Assembly: GCF_011007365.1 (NCBI RefSeq)
Contig: NZ_WFKM01000002.1
Coordinates: 434,001-498,000 of the forward strand
From: Sphingobacterium sp. xlx-96
Lineage (GTDB): Bacteria > Bacteroidota > Bacteroidia > Sphingobacteriales > Sphingobacteriaceae
Direction of reading: 5' to 3'
DNA length: 64,000 bases
Positions within the stretch are counted from its first letter, which is position 1. Every line of letters starts with the position of its first letter. Shown here one piece after another: positions 43,678-52,345 of this stretch. The notes below the pieces were generated by a model. The model did no database searches. It worked only from the letters and a program-made list of their open reading frames with translations, and was not told the DNA's origin. The position numbers and the translations under genes are program-made.

Positions 43678-44490
43678 TTACTTCTCTCTTTTGAAAAAAT
43701 AAAACACCTTTTTATACCAGATATTATAGTATTTCTGCTTATACTTAATGGCATCAGCTTTACTTTTCAATAGAGAATCAATACCTAAGCCATGTTTCAG
43801 ATATAGCTCATGATGCTTCTTATAGATATAAAACATAGATGACTCAGCAACATTTTTAATATCACGTAAATCTGTTGCGGAATTCAAAGAGTTTCTCCGA
43901 CGATAAAAAAAAAGTGGCTTTTCTATTTTTACAACTTTTGGGTACTTACTTACCAAACGAATCCAAAATTCCCAATCTTCAGCATAACTAAGATTTACAT
44001 CAAACATACCCACTTCCCTAAAATCATTGCTTTTAAGCATCGAAGTAACGGTGAAACAATTTTGAAAAAGTAGACGCTGCATAGAAAAATCTGGCAACTT
44101 GAAAACGCCCTCAATTCGTTCAAAAAAAACAGCTTTAGTATATACCAAATGTATTGACGGATCTGTATCAAATTGATCAACGCAGAGCTTAATATAATTA
44201 GCATCAAGAAGATCATCCGCATCCAAAAAAACGACTAATTCCCCTTTCGAATTTTCGAAACCGTAATTTCTAGCCGCCGAAACGCCTCTGTTATCGGTAC
44301 TAAAAAGATAAAAGTTGTCTTTATCTTTAATGAAATATTCTACCTTTTCCAAAGTTCCGTCCGTTGAACCATCATTTACAATAATGACTTCAATGCACTC
44401 ATATGTTTGACCAAAAACGGATTGTAAAGTATCAATAATCGTATCGACATTATTAAAAGTTGGTATTATCACACTCACCAAATTCCCCAT
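43678..44490 (-). CDS. glycosyltransferase family 2 (GT-A)
   Basis: 270 residues. N-terminal GT-A domain with VSVIIPTFNNVDTIIDTLQSVFGQTYECIEVIIVNDGSTDGT, RGVSAARNYGFENSKGELVVFLDADDLLD (D-x-D in LDADD) and the acceptor-side motif SYAEDWEFWIRLV (E-D-W). A short C-terminal basic helical tail. Transfers a sugar from a nucleotide donor; donor and acceptor unknown. Between the two RfaS-like paralogs. A possible minus-strand -7 box is 230 nt upstream (44720-44727). Confidence 0.9.
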   Translation of the reverse strand: MGNLVSVIIPTFNNVDTIIDTLQSVFGQTYECIEVIIVNDGSTDGTLEKVEYFIKDKDNFYLFSTDNRGVSAARNYGFENSKGELVVFLDADDLLDANYIKLCVDQFDTDPSIHLVYTKAVFFERIEGVFKLPDFSMQRLLFQNCFTVTSMLKSNDFREVGMFDVNLSYAEDWEFWIRLVSKYPKVVKIEKPLFFYRRRNSLNSATDLRDIKNVAESSMFYIYKKHHELYLKHGLGIDSLLKSKADAIKYKQKYYNIWYKKVFYFFKREK

Positions 44491-44866
44491 TTCCTAATAT
44501 TTTACACTAATTTCGTATTTAACCAATTCTCAAAACTTTATTTATTAACTTCTTCTTTAGACAGTTTACGATATGCCCATCTTAAGAAGATATCCTTTGA
44601 ATAAAGATGAATACTCTTTATGACCTAAAATCGACAAATATTTTTGCCAAAAAAACTCAAACCGTAAAACCCTCACCAACAACCACATAAAACACAAAAC
44701 AACACCCTGTATTTGGAGGCAAATTTATAGTTTTTTTGTTAAAGCAGACGGCTTTTGCTAAGAAAACCAACCTCTGCTAGAAAAAAGCCTACCGGATATA
44801 AAGTCAGCTATCATTATCATCCAGATTTTGTCATTTGCTTTTTCATAGGACATTAGAAATCTGTGA
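44491..44866 (-). other. 376-bp gap: -7 box and pseudoknot-like pairs
   Basis: On the minus strand TAAATTTG (44727-44720) matches TAnnTTTG. Two interleaved helices are possible: AGCAGA (44743-44748) with TCTGCT (44773-44778), and GGCTTTT (44750-44756) with AAAAGCC (44783-44789). The order i-j-i'-j' is an H-type pseudoknot. No ORF is convincing in this gap. Confidence 0.35.
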
Positions 44867-45895
44867 TTACTTAGCTAATAGCAATGCCGCCTCCAATTTA
44901 GAGTTAAGCCAATCCGAAAAAGCGTACTTAGCTCTAACACCTTCATCAAGTTGAACCAACGGACTGTCAAGAAATCTGTCTAATTCTTCCCAATTATCAT
45001 TTGTTAATACAAAGAAATTGTTAGGGTGATAAAAATCCGCCTCTACTACGGTGGGATTAGTAGTAACTACTTTCTTCCCATACTTAATTCCCTCAAATAT
45101 ACGGAAGGAATAACCTTTATGATCTGAAATCACTAAATCAATAATGATATCTGATCTCCTAATCTGCCTGATCTGCTCTTCAAAATTTACATGTTCATGT
45201 AGTATTGTCATGTGCTTTTTAATGTAAGCAGATACAAATCCTAGATTCTTCTCTTGACATACCACAATAAAATTCACAGACTTAAATTTATTTGACAAAT
45301 ATTTATGAACATCAATCAAATGTTGTTCACGACTAAGATGGTGAGAACTGACGTAATATACATGGCTCACCTTCGTCTCCGTCTCGATATCTATCAAAAG
45401 TTCTGGATAATCAAAATAAAAATTGGGTGAATAGAATAAATTATGATTAGGAAATGAAAGAACATCAGCTGGATCAAAAACATAAAATTGATCAAATAGA
45501 GGAATATATTCTAAAATAGAGCGATCCCTAGAAATACCATCAAAATGAAAACTTAATAACTTATCAGTTTTAGCCCTTACCTTTTTTATCAATTCCTTAT
45601 CGAATAAATCAGCTCTTATTACAAGTGAATAATCATATTTTTCTACTTTATCGAGAATTTCAATTTGTTGGTTCAACACATATTCTTCCCTCAATCTAGC
45701 TTTATATTCTCCATTATTGTAGAAGGTTTTATGCACTAGATTACAGAATCTTTGCCATAATGAACGATACCTAAATAAATATCCCTCATTCTCTATATGA
45801 GTAACCTCATAACCCAAAAACTCTAAATTTTCAACAATTAGCTCATATAAATTAAATGTATTCGGAGCCAGCAATAAAAACTTTTTTTTTAACAT
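44867..45895 (-). CDS. RfaS-like glycan biosynthesis protein (paralog)
   Basis: 342 residues. Same motif order as the protein at 42611: FLLLAPNTFNLYELIVENLEFLG, YSLVIRADLF, LLSFHFDGISRDRSILEYIPLFDQFYVFDPADV, LFYSPNFYFDYP, VYYVSSHHLSREQHLI, GYSFRIFEGIKYGKKVVTTN and ADFYHPNNFFVL. The shared pattern shows divergence from a common ancestor by duplication. First gene of the minus-strand run; a -7 box TATTTTTG (45929-45922, minus) and a small palindrome TTTAGA-aa-TCTAAA (45904-45917) precede it. Activity inferred as a sugar transferase. Confidence 0.72.
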   Translation of the reverse strand: MLKKKFLLLAPNTFNLYELIVENLEFLGYEVTHIENEGYLFRYRSLWQRFCNLVHKTFYNNGEYKARLREEYVLNQQIEILDKVEKYDYSLVIRADLFDKELIKKVRAKTDKLLSFHFDGISRDRSILEYIPLFDQFYVFDPADVLSFPNHNLFYSPNFYFDYPELLIDIETETKVSHVYYVSSHHLSREQHLIDVHKYLSNKFKSVNFIVVCQEKNLGFVSAYIKKHMTILHEHVNFEEQIRQIRRSDIIIDLVISDHKGYSFRIFEGIKYGKKVVTTNPTVVEADFYHPNNFFVLTNDNWEELDRFLDSPLVQLDEGVRAKYAFSDWLNSKLEAALLLAK

Positions 45896-45903
45896 GTTTG
45901 AAA

Positions 45904-45962
45904 TTTAGAAATCTAAAAAACCAAAAATATGACAATTATATCTAAAATTGTAGCTAAATTTG
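45904..45962. promoter_or_regulatory. divergent promoter region inside glycan locus
   Basis: Minus-strand -7 box TATTTTTG (45929-45922) for the RfaS-like gene. Plus-strand -7 box TAAATTTG (45955-45962) for the GT2 gene at 46052. Palindrome TTTAGA-aa-TCTAAA (45904-45917) at the predicted minus start site. Confidence 0.4.
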
Positions 45963-46051
45963 GGTGCAATTATTAACATCTCTTAGTCTTTCATAGTAGC
46001 ATAACGTGAAAGATTTACGATGCGCTACGTTTAATTTGAAAAAACGTAATA

Positions 46052-46906
46052 ATGAGCCCAAAAGTTTCTATAATAATCCCCTGTTACAATCAAGACCAAT
46101 TCTTGAATGAGACATTAAAATCGGTTGCTGATCAAACATACAGGAACTGGGAATGTCTTATTATCGATGACGGTTCCAGTGACGATTCAGCTTCTATTGC
46201 GAATAGATGGGGTAAGCTAGATAAACGCTTCAAAGTTTTACAAAAAGTCAATGGAGGGCTTAGTTCAGCCAGAAATTATGGCCTTACTCAGGCTCAAGGA
46301 GATTACATCCAGTTTTTAGATGGTGATGACTTACTATATGAAGATAAGTTAAATCGTTCGTTAGAATGCGCAGGACAAAGCGAAATCATCATCACTTCCT
46401 TTGATCACTTAAAAAAAGACAAACATTTATCCCCCTTCTGCACATTTCAAAGAGAATATTTTAATTACGAATCTATTCTTTTAAAGTGGGACAAAGCCTT
46501 CTCAATCCCTATACACTGTGGTTTATTCAAACGTAAATTACTCAAAGGATTTCAATTCGATATAGATGTGAGAGCAGGTGAGGATTGGTTATTTTGGCTT
46601 GCTATTTATCAACAAAATCCTACTACATATTTTCTTGATGAAACACTTGTTTGTTATAGGCTTCATGAAAAAAGCATTACGCAAGATACCAGTCATATGA
46701 CTACTCATAAACAAATCTGTCACTTAAAAATATACAACAGTCTGAGTCAAGAAAATAGACAATTATTTTTTGAACGCTTTTCGTCCGAAACCCTTGATTT
46801 AAGGGCTGAGCTAACAGATATTCGAAGAAACCAAGAACTTAAAAGAGAAAGAAAATTAAGCAACAGAATTAAAAGATTTTTTAAGCATCTCTTTAAATTT
46901 AGATAA
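46052..46906 (+). CDS. glycosyltransferase family 2 (GT-A)
   Basis: 284 residues. Seen: KVSIIIPCYNQDQFLNETLKSVADQTYRNWECLIIDDGSSDDS, GGLSSARNYGLTQAQGDYIQFLDGDDLLYEDK (D-G-D-D) and VRAGEDWLFWLAIY; a Lys/Arg-rich C-terminus (RRNQELKRERKLSNRIKRFFKHLF) may bind the membrane face. First gene of the plus-strand run GT2-GT6-GT11-GT2. Divergent from the RfaS-like gene across 156 bp. Sugar unknown. Confidence 0.9.
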   Translation: MSPKVSIIIPCYNQDQFLNETLKSVADQTYRNWECLIIDDGSSDDSASIANRWGKLDKRFKVLQKVNGGLSSARNYGLTQAQGDYIQFLDGDDLLYEDKLNRSLECAGQSEIIITSFDHLKKDKHLSPFCTFQREYFNYESILLKWDKAFSIPIHCGLFKRKLLKGFQFDIDVRAGEDWLFWLAIYQQNPTTYFLDETLVCYRLHEKSITQDTSHMTTHKQICHLKIYNSLSQENRQLFFERFSSETLDLRAELTDIRRNQELKRERKLSNRIKRFFKHLFKFR

Positions 46907-46924
46907 TCCTATTGAAAGTGTCTT

Positions 46925-47743
46925 ATGAATAAAACCAAAGTAGGAATATTATATATATGCACAGGCCGTTACTCGGTGTTTTGGAAAAACTTCTTCGAAT
47001 CATCCGAGCAATTTCTATTAAAAGAAACCGACATCGAAAAACACTATTTCGTGTTTACTGATGACACCTCTATTAAACCCAGTGACGACGTTCATATATA
47101 TTACAAAGAACCCGAAGGCTTTCCGGCGGACTCCTTTAAACGATTCGATATGCTCCTGTCTATAAAAAAAGATTTGTTGAATATGGACTATGTATTCTTC
47201 TTGAATGCAAACACGCTATTTATCGACTTCGTTGGAAAGGAAATACTACCAATATCAAGTCCCTCTGGACTAACTGGAGTTCTTCATCCTGGATATTACA
47301 ATTCTAAGAAAAATGAACTACCTTATGAACGCAATCCAAAATCCATGGCTTATATCCCATTTATTAAGGGGATAAAGTATCATTATTTTATGGGCGGATT
47401 TAATGGAGGAAAGACGCAAGAATTCTTAGAACTGTGTGAGGTATGCAGAAACAATATTCTAGAGGACAAAAATAAAGGCATAATGGCTTGTTTTCATGAC
47501 GAATCTCACATCAACGCCTATTTTTTAGGAAAACCCATTCTTGTACTTCCTGCTTTGTATGGTTTTCCAGAAGATCAACCCCATCCATTTTCTCCAAAGG
47601 TTGTCCTTCTAAATAAAGCAAAACACTATGGAGACTATTTTAACAAAGAATATGCAAATCCGTTTATTTTACCATCACCGTTAGATAAACCTAATTTTAT
47701 AAATAGCGTGAGTACATTTTTCAGAAATCTATTCAAGAAATGA
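46925..47743 (+). CDS. glycosyltransferase family 6 with NAN motif
   Basis: 272 residues. GT6 is the family of histo-blood-group A/B transferases and alpha-1,3-galactosyltransferases. Seen: KVGILYICTGRYSVFWKNFF, FPADSFKRFDMLLSI, YVFFLNANTLF, HYFMGGFNGGKTQEFLEL and ACFHDESHINAYFLGKPILVLP (family motif HDESH). The metal-binding DVD of vertebrate enzymes is replaced by N94-A95-N96, as known for bacterial GT6 enzymes that work without metal. Overlaps the GT11 gene by 4 bp. Expected reaction: alpha-1,3 transfer of Gal or GalNAc to a fucosylated galactose. Specificity not readable. Confidence 0.88.
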   Translation: MNKTKVGILYICTGRYSVFWKNFFESSEQFLLKETDIEKHYFVFTDDTSIKPSDDVHIYYKEPEGFPADSFKRFDMLLSIKKDLLNMDYVFFLNANTLFIDFVGKEILPISSPSGLTGVLHPGYYNSKKNELPYERNPKSMAYIPFIKGIKYHYFMGGFNGGKTQEFLELCEVCRNNILEDKNKGIMACFHDESHINAYFLGKPILVLPALYGFPEDQPHPFSPKVVLLNKAKHYGDYFNKEYANPFILPSPLDKPNFINSVSTFFRNLFKK

Positions 47744-48597
47744 TAGTGAGCAAAATACAGGGTGGATTAGGGAATCAGATGTTTCAATTTGCAACAGCTT
47801 TTACAATAGACCCGACCGTATATTTGGATTTAGAGTTCATTAACAAAAAAACGGAGAGTACACAGAGCTTTACACAAAGAAACTTTGCACTTGAACTTTT
47901 TCCAAATCTTCGTTACAGAGAATTGTCAAACTTTAAACGAAAAATATTTCTCTCTAATGCTGCAATTTACAAATACTTAAGAAAACTAAGTCAAATAACA
48001 ACAGTTACTCAAAAAGATAACCAAATTGTTCAAATCCCTGCAGCTAATAACATCTATCTAGATGGCTATTTTCAATCTGAACAATATTTTGTTAGTAAAA
48101 GAAATGAAATACTACAGCAATTTCAATTTCCCAAACTAGACCAGCAAAACCAATCTCTAAAGGAAAAGATTCTCGCGACACCAAACAGTGTAGCAATACA
48201 TGTAAGAAGGGGAGATTATTTAAAGCCAACAGTTGCACAATACCATGGTATACTACCATTGAGTTATTATGAGCAAGCTATTTCATATCTGCAACATCGA
48301 CTCGTGGGGCTAGACTTAGTTATATTTTCGGATGATCCTCAATTTTGCAGATTACATTTTGAAAAATACAACAACGTTTACATTGTTAGCGGAAATGAAG
48401 GAGCAAGTTGGAAAGACATGTCCTTAATGAGCGCTTGCCAACATCATATTATTGCTAATAGTTCCTTTAGCTGGTGGGGAGCCTGGCTATCGCAATATTC
48501 AAACGGAATTAAAATAGCTCCAAAAAATTGGTTTAATAACGAGGTTGTAGATTACAACATAGATGATATTATCCCTAGTTCTTGGATCAAAATATGA
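47740..48597 (+). CDS. glycosyltransferase family 11 (alpha-1,2-fucosyltransferase-like)
   Basis: 285 residues. Family GT11 signatures: IVSKIQGGLGNQMFQFATAF at the start, YLDGYFQSEQYF, VAIHVRRGDYL (motif I, H-x-R-R-x-D, GDP-fucose binding), LVIFSDDPQFCR and IIANSSFSWWGAWLSQ. Product would be an alpha-1,2-fucosylated galactose (H-type). Translationally coupled to GT6 (4-bp overlap), whose family uses exactly such fucosylated acceptors, so the two likely act in series. Fucose synthesis genes (gmd, fcl) are not in the window. Confidence 0.92.
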   Translation: MIVSKIQGGLGNQMFQFATAFTIDPTVYLDLEFINKKTESTQSFTQRNFALELFPNLRYRELSNFKRKIFLSNAAIYKYLRKLSQITTVTQKDNQIVQIPAANNIYLDGYFQSEQYFVSKRNEILQQFQFPKLDQQNQSLKEKILATPNSVAIHVRRGDYLKPTVAQYHGILPLSYYEQAISYLQHRLVGLDLVIFSDDPQFCRLHFEKYNNVYIVSGNEGASWKDMSLMSACQHHIIANSSFSWWGAWLSQYSNGIKIAPKNWFNNEVVDYNIDDIIPSSWIKI

Positions 48598-48600
48598 GTT

Positions 48601-49458
48601 ATGAGCACTAAAAAAATCAGCATAATAATAGCCAATTACAACAACGGTCATTTCTTTAATGACTGTTTCAGAAGTCTGGTAAACCAGACTTCACAGGATT
48701 GGGAGGCCATTGTAATTGATGACAAATCAACGGATGATTCTTCTGCTATCATCAATGAACTAATAAAAGAAGACCCAAGGTTTAGATTCTACCAAAACAG
48801 TGAAAACTTAGGTTATCAAAAAACGTTAATAAAAGGAATTGAACTTTCGAAGTCTCCTTTATTTGCACGGCTCGATCCAGATGATGCTCTTGAGACCCAT
48901 GCCATAGCAAAATCAATTGAGACCCATGAATTATTTCCACAAGCAGGACTCGTTTATTCAAATTTCACGTATTGCGATCATAGCCTAAATCGTTTAAATA
49001 TAAGCCATGCCAAACAAGTCGATGATCTCAATGAAGACTATTTGAATTTTAATGCAGAAATCTCACACTTTGCTAGCTTTAAAAAAGAAATATACGAACA
49101 GACAACCGGTATAGACATCTTTATTAAACGCGCAGAAGATAAGGACATATACATGAAGATGTGTGAAGTTGCCCCTGTTAAATATATAGACGATACCCTA
49201 TACTTATATAGGGTACACAATCAAAGTATTTCATCCCACGATAACTCCAACAAAGCTCTTTTTTGGCACTGGGTCGCTCTAATAAAGATGGCAGAAAGAA
49301 CTAATACAAATATAGAGACCCTTTTCGTCGATAATTTCATCTCAAAAAATGTATTAAAGGAAAAACTTCGAAGACCTTTAAAATCAAAATGGGCTAAGCT
49401 GGGGTACAAGATCGGATTATTTAAAGCATATGAACAACTTCGTAATATTCTTAAGTAA
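48601..49458 (+). CDS. glycosyltransferase family 2 (GT-A)
   Basis: 285 residues. Seen: ISIIIANYNNGHFFNDCFRSLVNQTSQDWEAIVIDDKSTDDS, FARLDPDDALE (D-x-D-D) and IKRAEDKDIYMKM (E-D). A basic C-terminal helix region (KEKLRRPLKSKWAKLGYKIGL). Begins 3 bp after the GT11 stop, so last gene of the GT2-GT6-GT11-GT2 run. Donor unknown. Confidence 0.9.
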   Translation: MSTKKISIIIANYNNGHFFNDCFRSLVNQTSQDWEAIVIDDKSTDDSSAIINELIKEDPRFRFYQNSENLGYQKTLIKGIELSKSPLFARLDPDDALETHAIAKSIETHELFPQAGLVYSNFTYCDHSLNRLNISHAKQVDDLNEDYLNFNAEISHFASFKKEIYEQTTGIDIFIKRAEDKDIYMKMCEVAPVKYIDDTLYLYRVHNQSISSHDNSNKALFWHWVALIKMAERTNTNIETLFVDNFISKNVLKEKLRRPLKSKWAKLGYKIGLFKAYEQLRNILK

Positions 49459-49605
49459 TACTACAAAAAATCATGTTAATGTAGATTTACACGAGGGAGC
49501 TTTAAGATGAGGTCACTTTTGTCATTTGATACAAAGCCTATTAAGGTAACGAATATAGATTACTAAAAAACTCAAATAAAACGAAAAAACTCACCGAATA
49601 ATAAC

Positions 49606-49613
49606 TATATTTG
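49606..49613 (+). promoter_or_regulatory. -7 box of lipoprotein gene at 49632
   Basis: TATATTTG, an exact TAnnTTTG match 18 nt before the ATG. Confidence 0.35.
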
Positions 49614-49631
49614 ATAGAATAACTATAAACC

Positions 49632-50378
49632 ATGAAATTACCAGTACCAGTCATACTACTTTTTTTCATGATATCGCTGGTATCTTGTCAGAAGGACGGG
49701 GAAGAAATATCGGTTGACGAGCAAGAATGGAATACAGATCCTACAAATAGAGACAGTATCTCATTTACGTTAAACGATAAGACCTATAGCTCCAATGAAA
49801 TGAATGGCTTTGGTTTTTCAAACAAACAGATTAATATCAAACCTTATTCTTCTGCAATCAAAAACAGGGAGACTGCTTATGCCACAGGCGGATATTGGTG
49901 GTATGGAGAAAGTGATTCTTTATTATTCGAACAAACATTTTCATTCAAGTCGCCCGAATTTTCAAGCATCTCATTTGGCTTTAGCAAAAAGTATGAGAAA
50001 AACAAACTTCTTCAAAAAACGGCTGTACTGGCTCCAAAGAGCAACGATTCCACATTTTTGGTAGGTCCTGCTCAATTTGCGACCGACAATAATCTTGAAA
50101 ATACGGCAGAAGGAGTCAGCCTCGAACTATACCCACTGCAAACGGGAAAAGTATTGACCACATCTATACCTGCTTATTCGGTATTACTGCGCTCGAAGCT
50201 GGACAATCAACTACAAGACGACTCTTACTTTCATATTATAAAAATCGACACTTTGCAACATGATGTATTGTGTATTGAGGCCCGATTCGAATTGAATGTG
50301 TACAATGAGAAGGGAGCATCGTACCGTATAAAAGATGGCTTTATTCGATTTAAGACAAAAGGTAATTATCTAAAGTAA
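49632..50378 (+). CDS. hypothetical lipoprotein
   Basis: 248 residues. Lipoprotein signal with Cys19 (MISLVSCQKD), acidic linker, then an all-beta mature domain: ISFTLNDKTYSSNEMNGFG, ATGGYWWYGESDSLLFEQTFSFK, FHIIKIDTLQHDVLCIEARFEL and the end YRIKDGFIRFKTKGNY. The pattern resembles small secreted Bacteroidota lipoproteins with DUF5025-like beta sandwich, but I cannot name a family with confidence. Single gene, convergent with the lipoprotein at 50391. Confidence 0.7.
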   Translation: MKLPVPVILLFFMISLVSCQKDGEEISVDEQEWNTDPTNRDSISFTLNDKTYSSNEMNGFGFSNKQINIKPYSSAIKNRETAYATGGYWWYGESDSLLFEQTFSFKSPEFSSISFGFSKKYEKNKLLQKTAVLAPKSNDSTFLVGPAQFATDNNLENTAEGVSLELYPLQTGKVLTTSIPAYSVLLRSKLDNQLQDDSYFHIIKIDTLQHDVLCIEARFELNVYNEKGASYRIKDGFIRFKTKGNYLK

Positions 50379-50390
50379 AATCCGGCGGAA

Positions 50391-51623
50391 TTAACCCACC
50401 AGTTTTCTTAGTAACTGCTTCTTAATAGAGAATTTTCGATATTTAAATTCACCAGTGCGTAAACCGATGACGGCTCCAAATTCTATTTTATCATTACTCT
50501 CTCCCATTGGGAATATGCAGGATCTATAGACATTGGACGTTACAATAGCTTTTGGAAAAACGTTAAAATTAACCCCATCCCTAGAGAAAGCAAGATATAA
50601 CTCTTCGGAGGTATATCTTTTCACATCTCCAACGGCCAAGGTAAGAAAATAATACCCCTCTCGGTAACAGGCGTGCAGGTGCCATGGCGAATAATTCTTA
50701 TTTCCAGAACTCCAAGGCTTATTAACAAAGTGTATAATTTTACTTTTGTCAAAATCTGTAAAGTCTAATCCATTTTTAGAGACCCGCTGCAATACAAAGG
50801 AGGGATCATTTTCTTTATATCCTTCCTTACCCGTATTAAAACCTACTTCATAGGAAACGATATCATCTCCTACACGCACAAAAGAAGGAGACAAAACGTG
50901 ATTATCAAACAGAGTTGCCGGGTAATTACTTGTAAAAGCAATCTCTACAGAACTCCACTTTACCCCGTCTACAGAGGTCTGCCGTACAATATTACGTCCA
51001 GCACTTTTTTCACTTAATTTTCTAGTGTTATTAGCACTATTACTACAAATACGCTCAAGACTCTTTTGAGACACTCCATTACCACGGTAATAAAGCTCAA
51101 AGGTCCCGTTATGATACATCCAATCTACGTCAGACCAATACCCTTGACGCCGATTCTGAGCATCGTCAAGCTCGCCGTCCTCTTTCATAGGAGGCCGTTG
51201 TATCGGATTTACCAAACCAAAAGGAACAGTCCAGCGAAGCGCGTCATTAGAGACTACCACTGTGGGATTTTCATACAAAATAGCATTACCACTACTCCCG
51301 ACCTGACCAAAGTAAGGCGTAAAGACCATCCAATATTTATAGCCATATAATCCATCTGCAAAATATTCCACATCGGGATGGCAGTAGCTATACCGCTTGC
51401 CCGATATATCCTTAATAAGTGCCAAGTCACTGCCGCCCCAATAATTACCGTTGGCCTCAACAGCAATATCCATACTTCCCAAATCCTTAAAGATATGCGA
51501 AGAAACGATATCCTCTTCTCCCCCCTCTTCGCCCATTGGCGGTATATCTGATGCCTCATCTTTTGAACAAGCTGTCCAAAATACGCAAAGCATCAAAAAA
51601 TAAGCATACTTCCTTAAATGCAT
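50391..51623 (-). CDS. lipoprotein with glycosidase-like beta-propeller
   Basis: 410 residues, lipoprotein signal with Cys19 (VFWTACSKD). The mature region has repeated blade-like segments: LYGYKYWMVFTPYFGQVGSSGN, ENPTVVVSNDALRWTVP, GYWSDVDWMYHNGTFELYYRGN, VRQTSVDGVKWSSVE, VLSPSFVRVGDDIVSYEV and ELYLAFSRDGVNFNVFPKAI. The recurring 'S-x-D-G-x-x-W/F' turns and acidic D/E at blade starts suggest a five-bladed propeller of the GH43/GH32-like fold. Catalytic residues cannot be assigned, so binding or hydrolysis of a surface glycan is only inferred. Confidence 0.68.
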   Translation of the reverse strand: MHLRKYAYFLMLCVFWTACSKDEASDIPPMGEEGGEEDIVSSHIFKDLGSMDIAVEANGNYWGGSDLALIKDISGKRYSYCHPDVEYFADGLYGYKYWMVFTPYFGQVGSSGNAILYENPTVVVSNDALRWTVPFGLVNPIQRPPMKEDGELDDAQNRRQGYWSDVDWMYHNGTFELYYRGNGVSQKSLERICSNSANNTRKLSEKSAGRNIVRQTSVDGVKWSSVEIAFTSNYPATLFDNHVLSPSFVRVGDDIVSYEVGFNTGKEGYKENDPSFVLQRVSKNGLDFTDFDKSKIIHFVNKPWSSGNKNYSPWHLHACYREGYYFLTLAVGDVKRYTSEELYLAFSRDGVNFNVFPKAIVTSNVYRSCIFPMGESNDKIEFGAVIGLRTGEFKYRKFSIKKQLLRKLVG

Positions 51624-51780
51624 CTTACCTAGGTTAATAATATTCGTCTTACCAAACTATTGTCAAGAGACAACGCTGAGCGGACGCTAATTTATAACAA
51701 AAATTATGTATATTTCCTCAATAATAAAAATTAAAATGGAGGAGGAGGAGGAGAGCTACAAAACTTGTTTTTATATTTCA

Positions 51781-51797
51781 GCGCAATTACATTGCGT
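51781..51797. promoter_or_regulatory. palindrome GCGCAAT-tac-ATTGCGT (second copy)
   Basis: Shares CGCAAT-N3-ATTGCG with the palindrome in the recF-operon promoter (2268-2284). 48 nt before the sixA-like ATG (51845). Confidence 0.4.
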
Positions 51798-51844
51798 ATA
51801 AAGACGACTTTTTGTAGGTTTATTTTAATAAGTACAACATCAAA

Positions 51845-52345
51845 ATGAACACGAAAACACTCTATATAATCCGCCACGCAAAAGCAGAATTACCAACTTG
51901 GAGAGAGAAAGACTTTGGAAGGAATATTATGGACAAGGGGGGTGCTCGAGCCCAACATATAGCCAACAAACTAAAAGACATACTCACGATTGATGACAAT
52001 ACAGCTGTATTTTCTTCGACTGCTAATAGGGCAATACAGACGGCTCATATCTTCTGTACCACATTAGAGTTCCCTCTTCAGCGTATATTCCAGACGGAAT
52101 CCATATATGAAGCGTATTATCTCGATATATTAAAAATTATCAACCAAATCCCCAGCGCTGTAGACACACTGCTGATATTTGGCCATAACCCTGGCTTATC
52201 TGACTTAACCAACTACATCTGCAATAGCTATATTCAACTCAAAACATCGCATTGCGCTGTCGTAACGCTGGAAGAAGGAATCGATTTTGGTAGCCTATCG
52301 GGAGGAACGGGTTCATTAAACCAAATCATCACAGAACAACTATAA
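51845..52345 (+). CDS. SixA-like histidine phosphatase
   Basis: 166 residues, histidine-phosphatase (phosphoglycerate mutase-like) superfamily. The catalytic RHG-type motif is R10-H11 in LYIIRHAKAELP; a second conserved pattern is VFSSTANRAIQTAHIFCTT; the second catalytic His is in LLIFGHNPGLSDLTNYI. E. coli SixA removes phosphate from histidine of phosphotransfer proteins. The substrate here is unknown. Monocistronic, followed by a hairpin terminator at 52424-52462. Confidence 0.85.
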   Translation: MNTKTLYIIRHAKAELPTWREKDFGRNIMDKGGARAQHIANKLKDILTIDDNTAVFSSTANRAIQTAHIFCTTLEFPLQRIFQTESIYEAYYLDILKIINQIPSAVDTLLIFGHNPGLSDLTNYICNSYIQLKTSHCAVVTLEEGIDFGSLSGGTGSLNQIITEQL

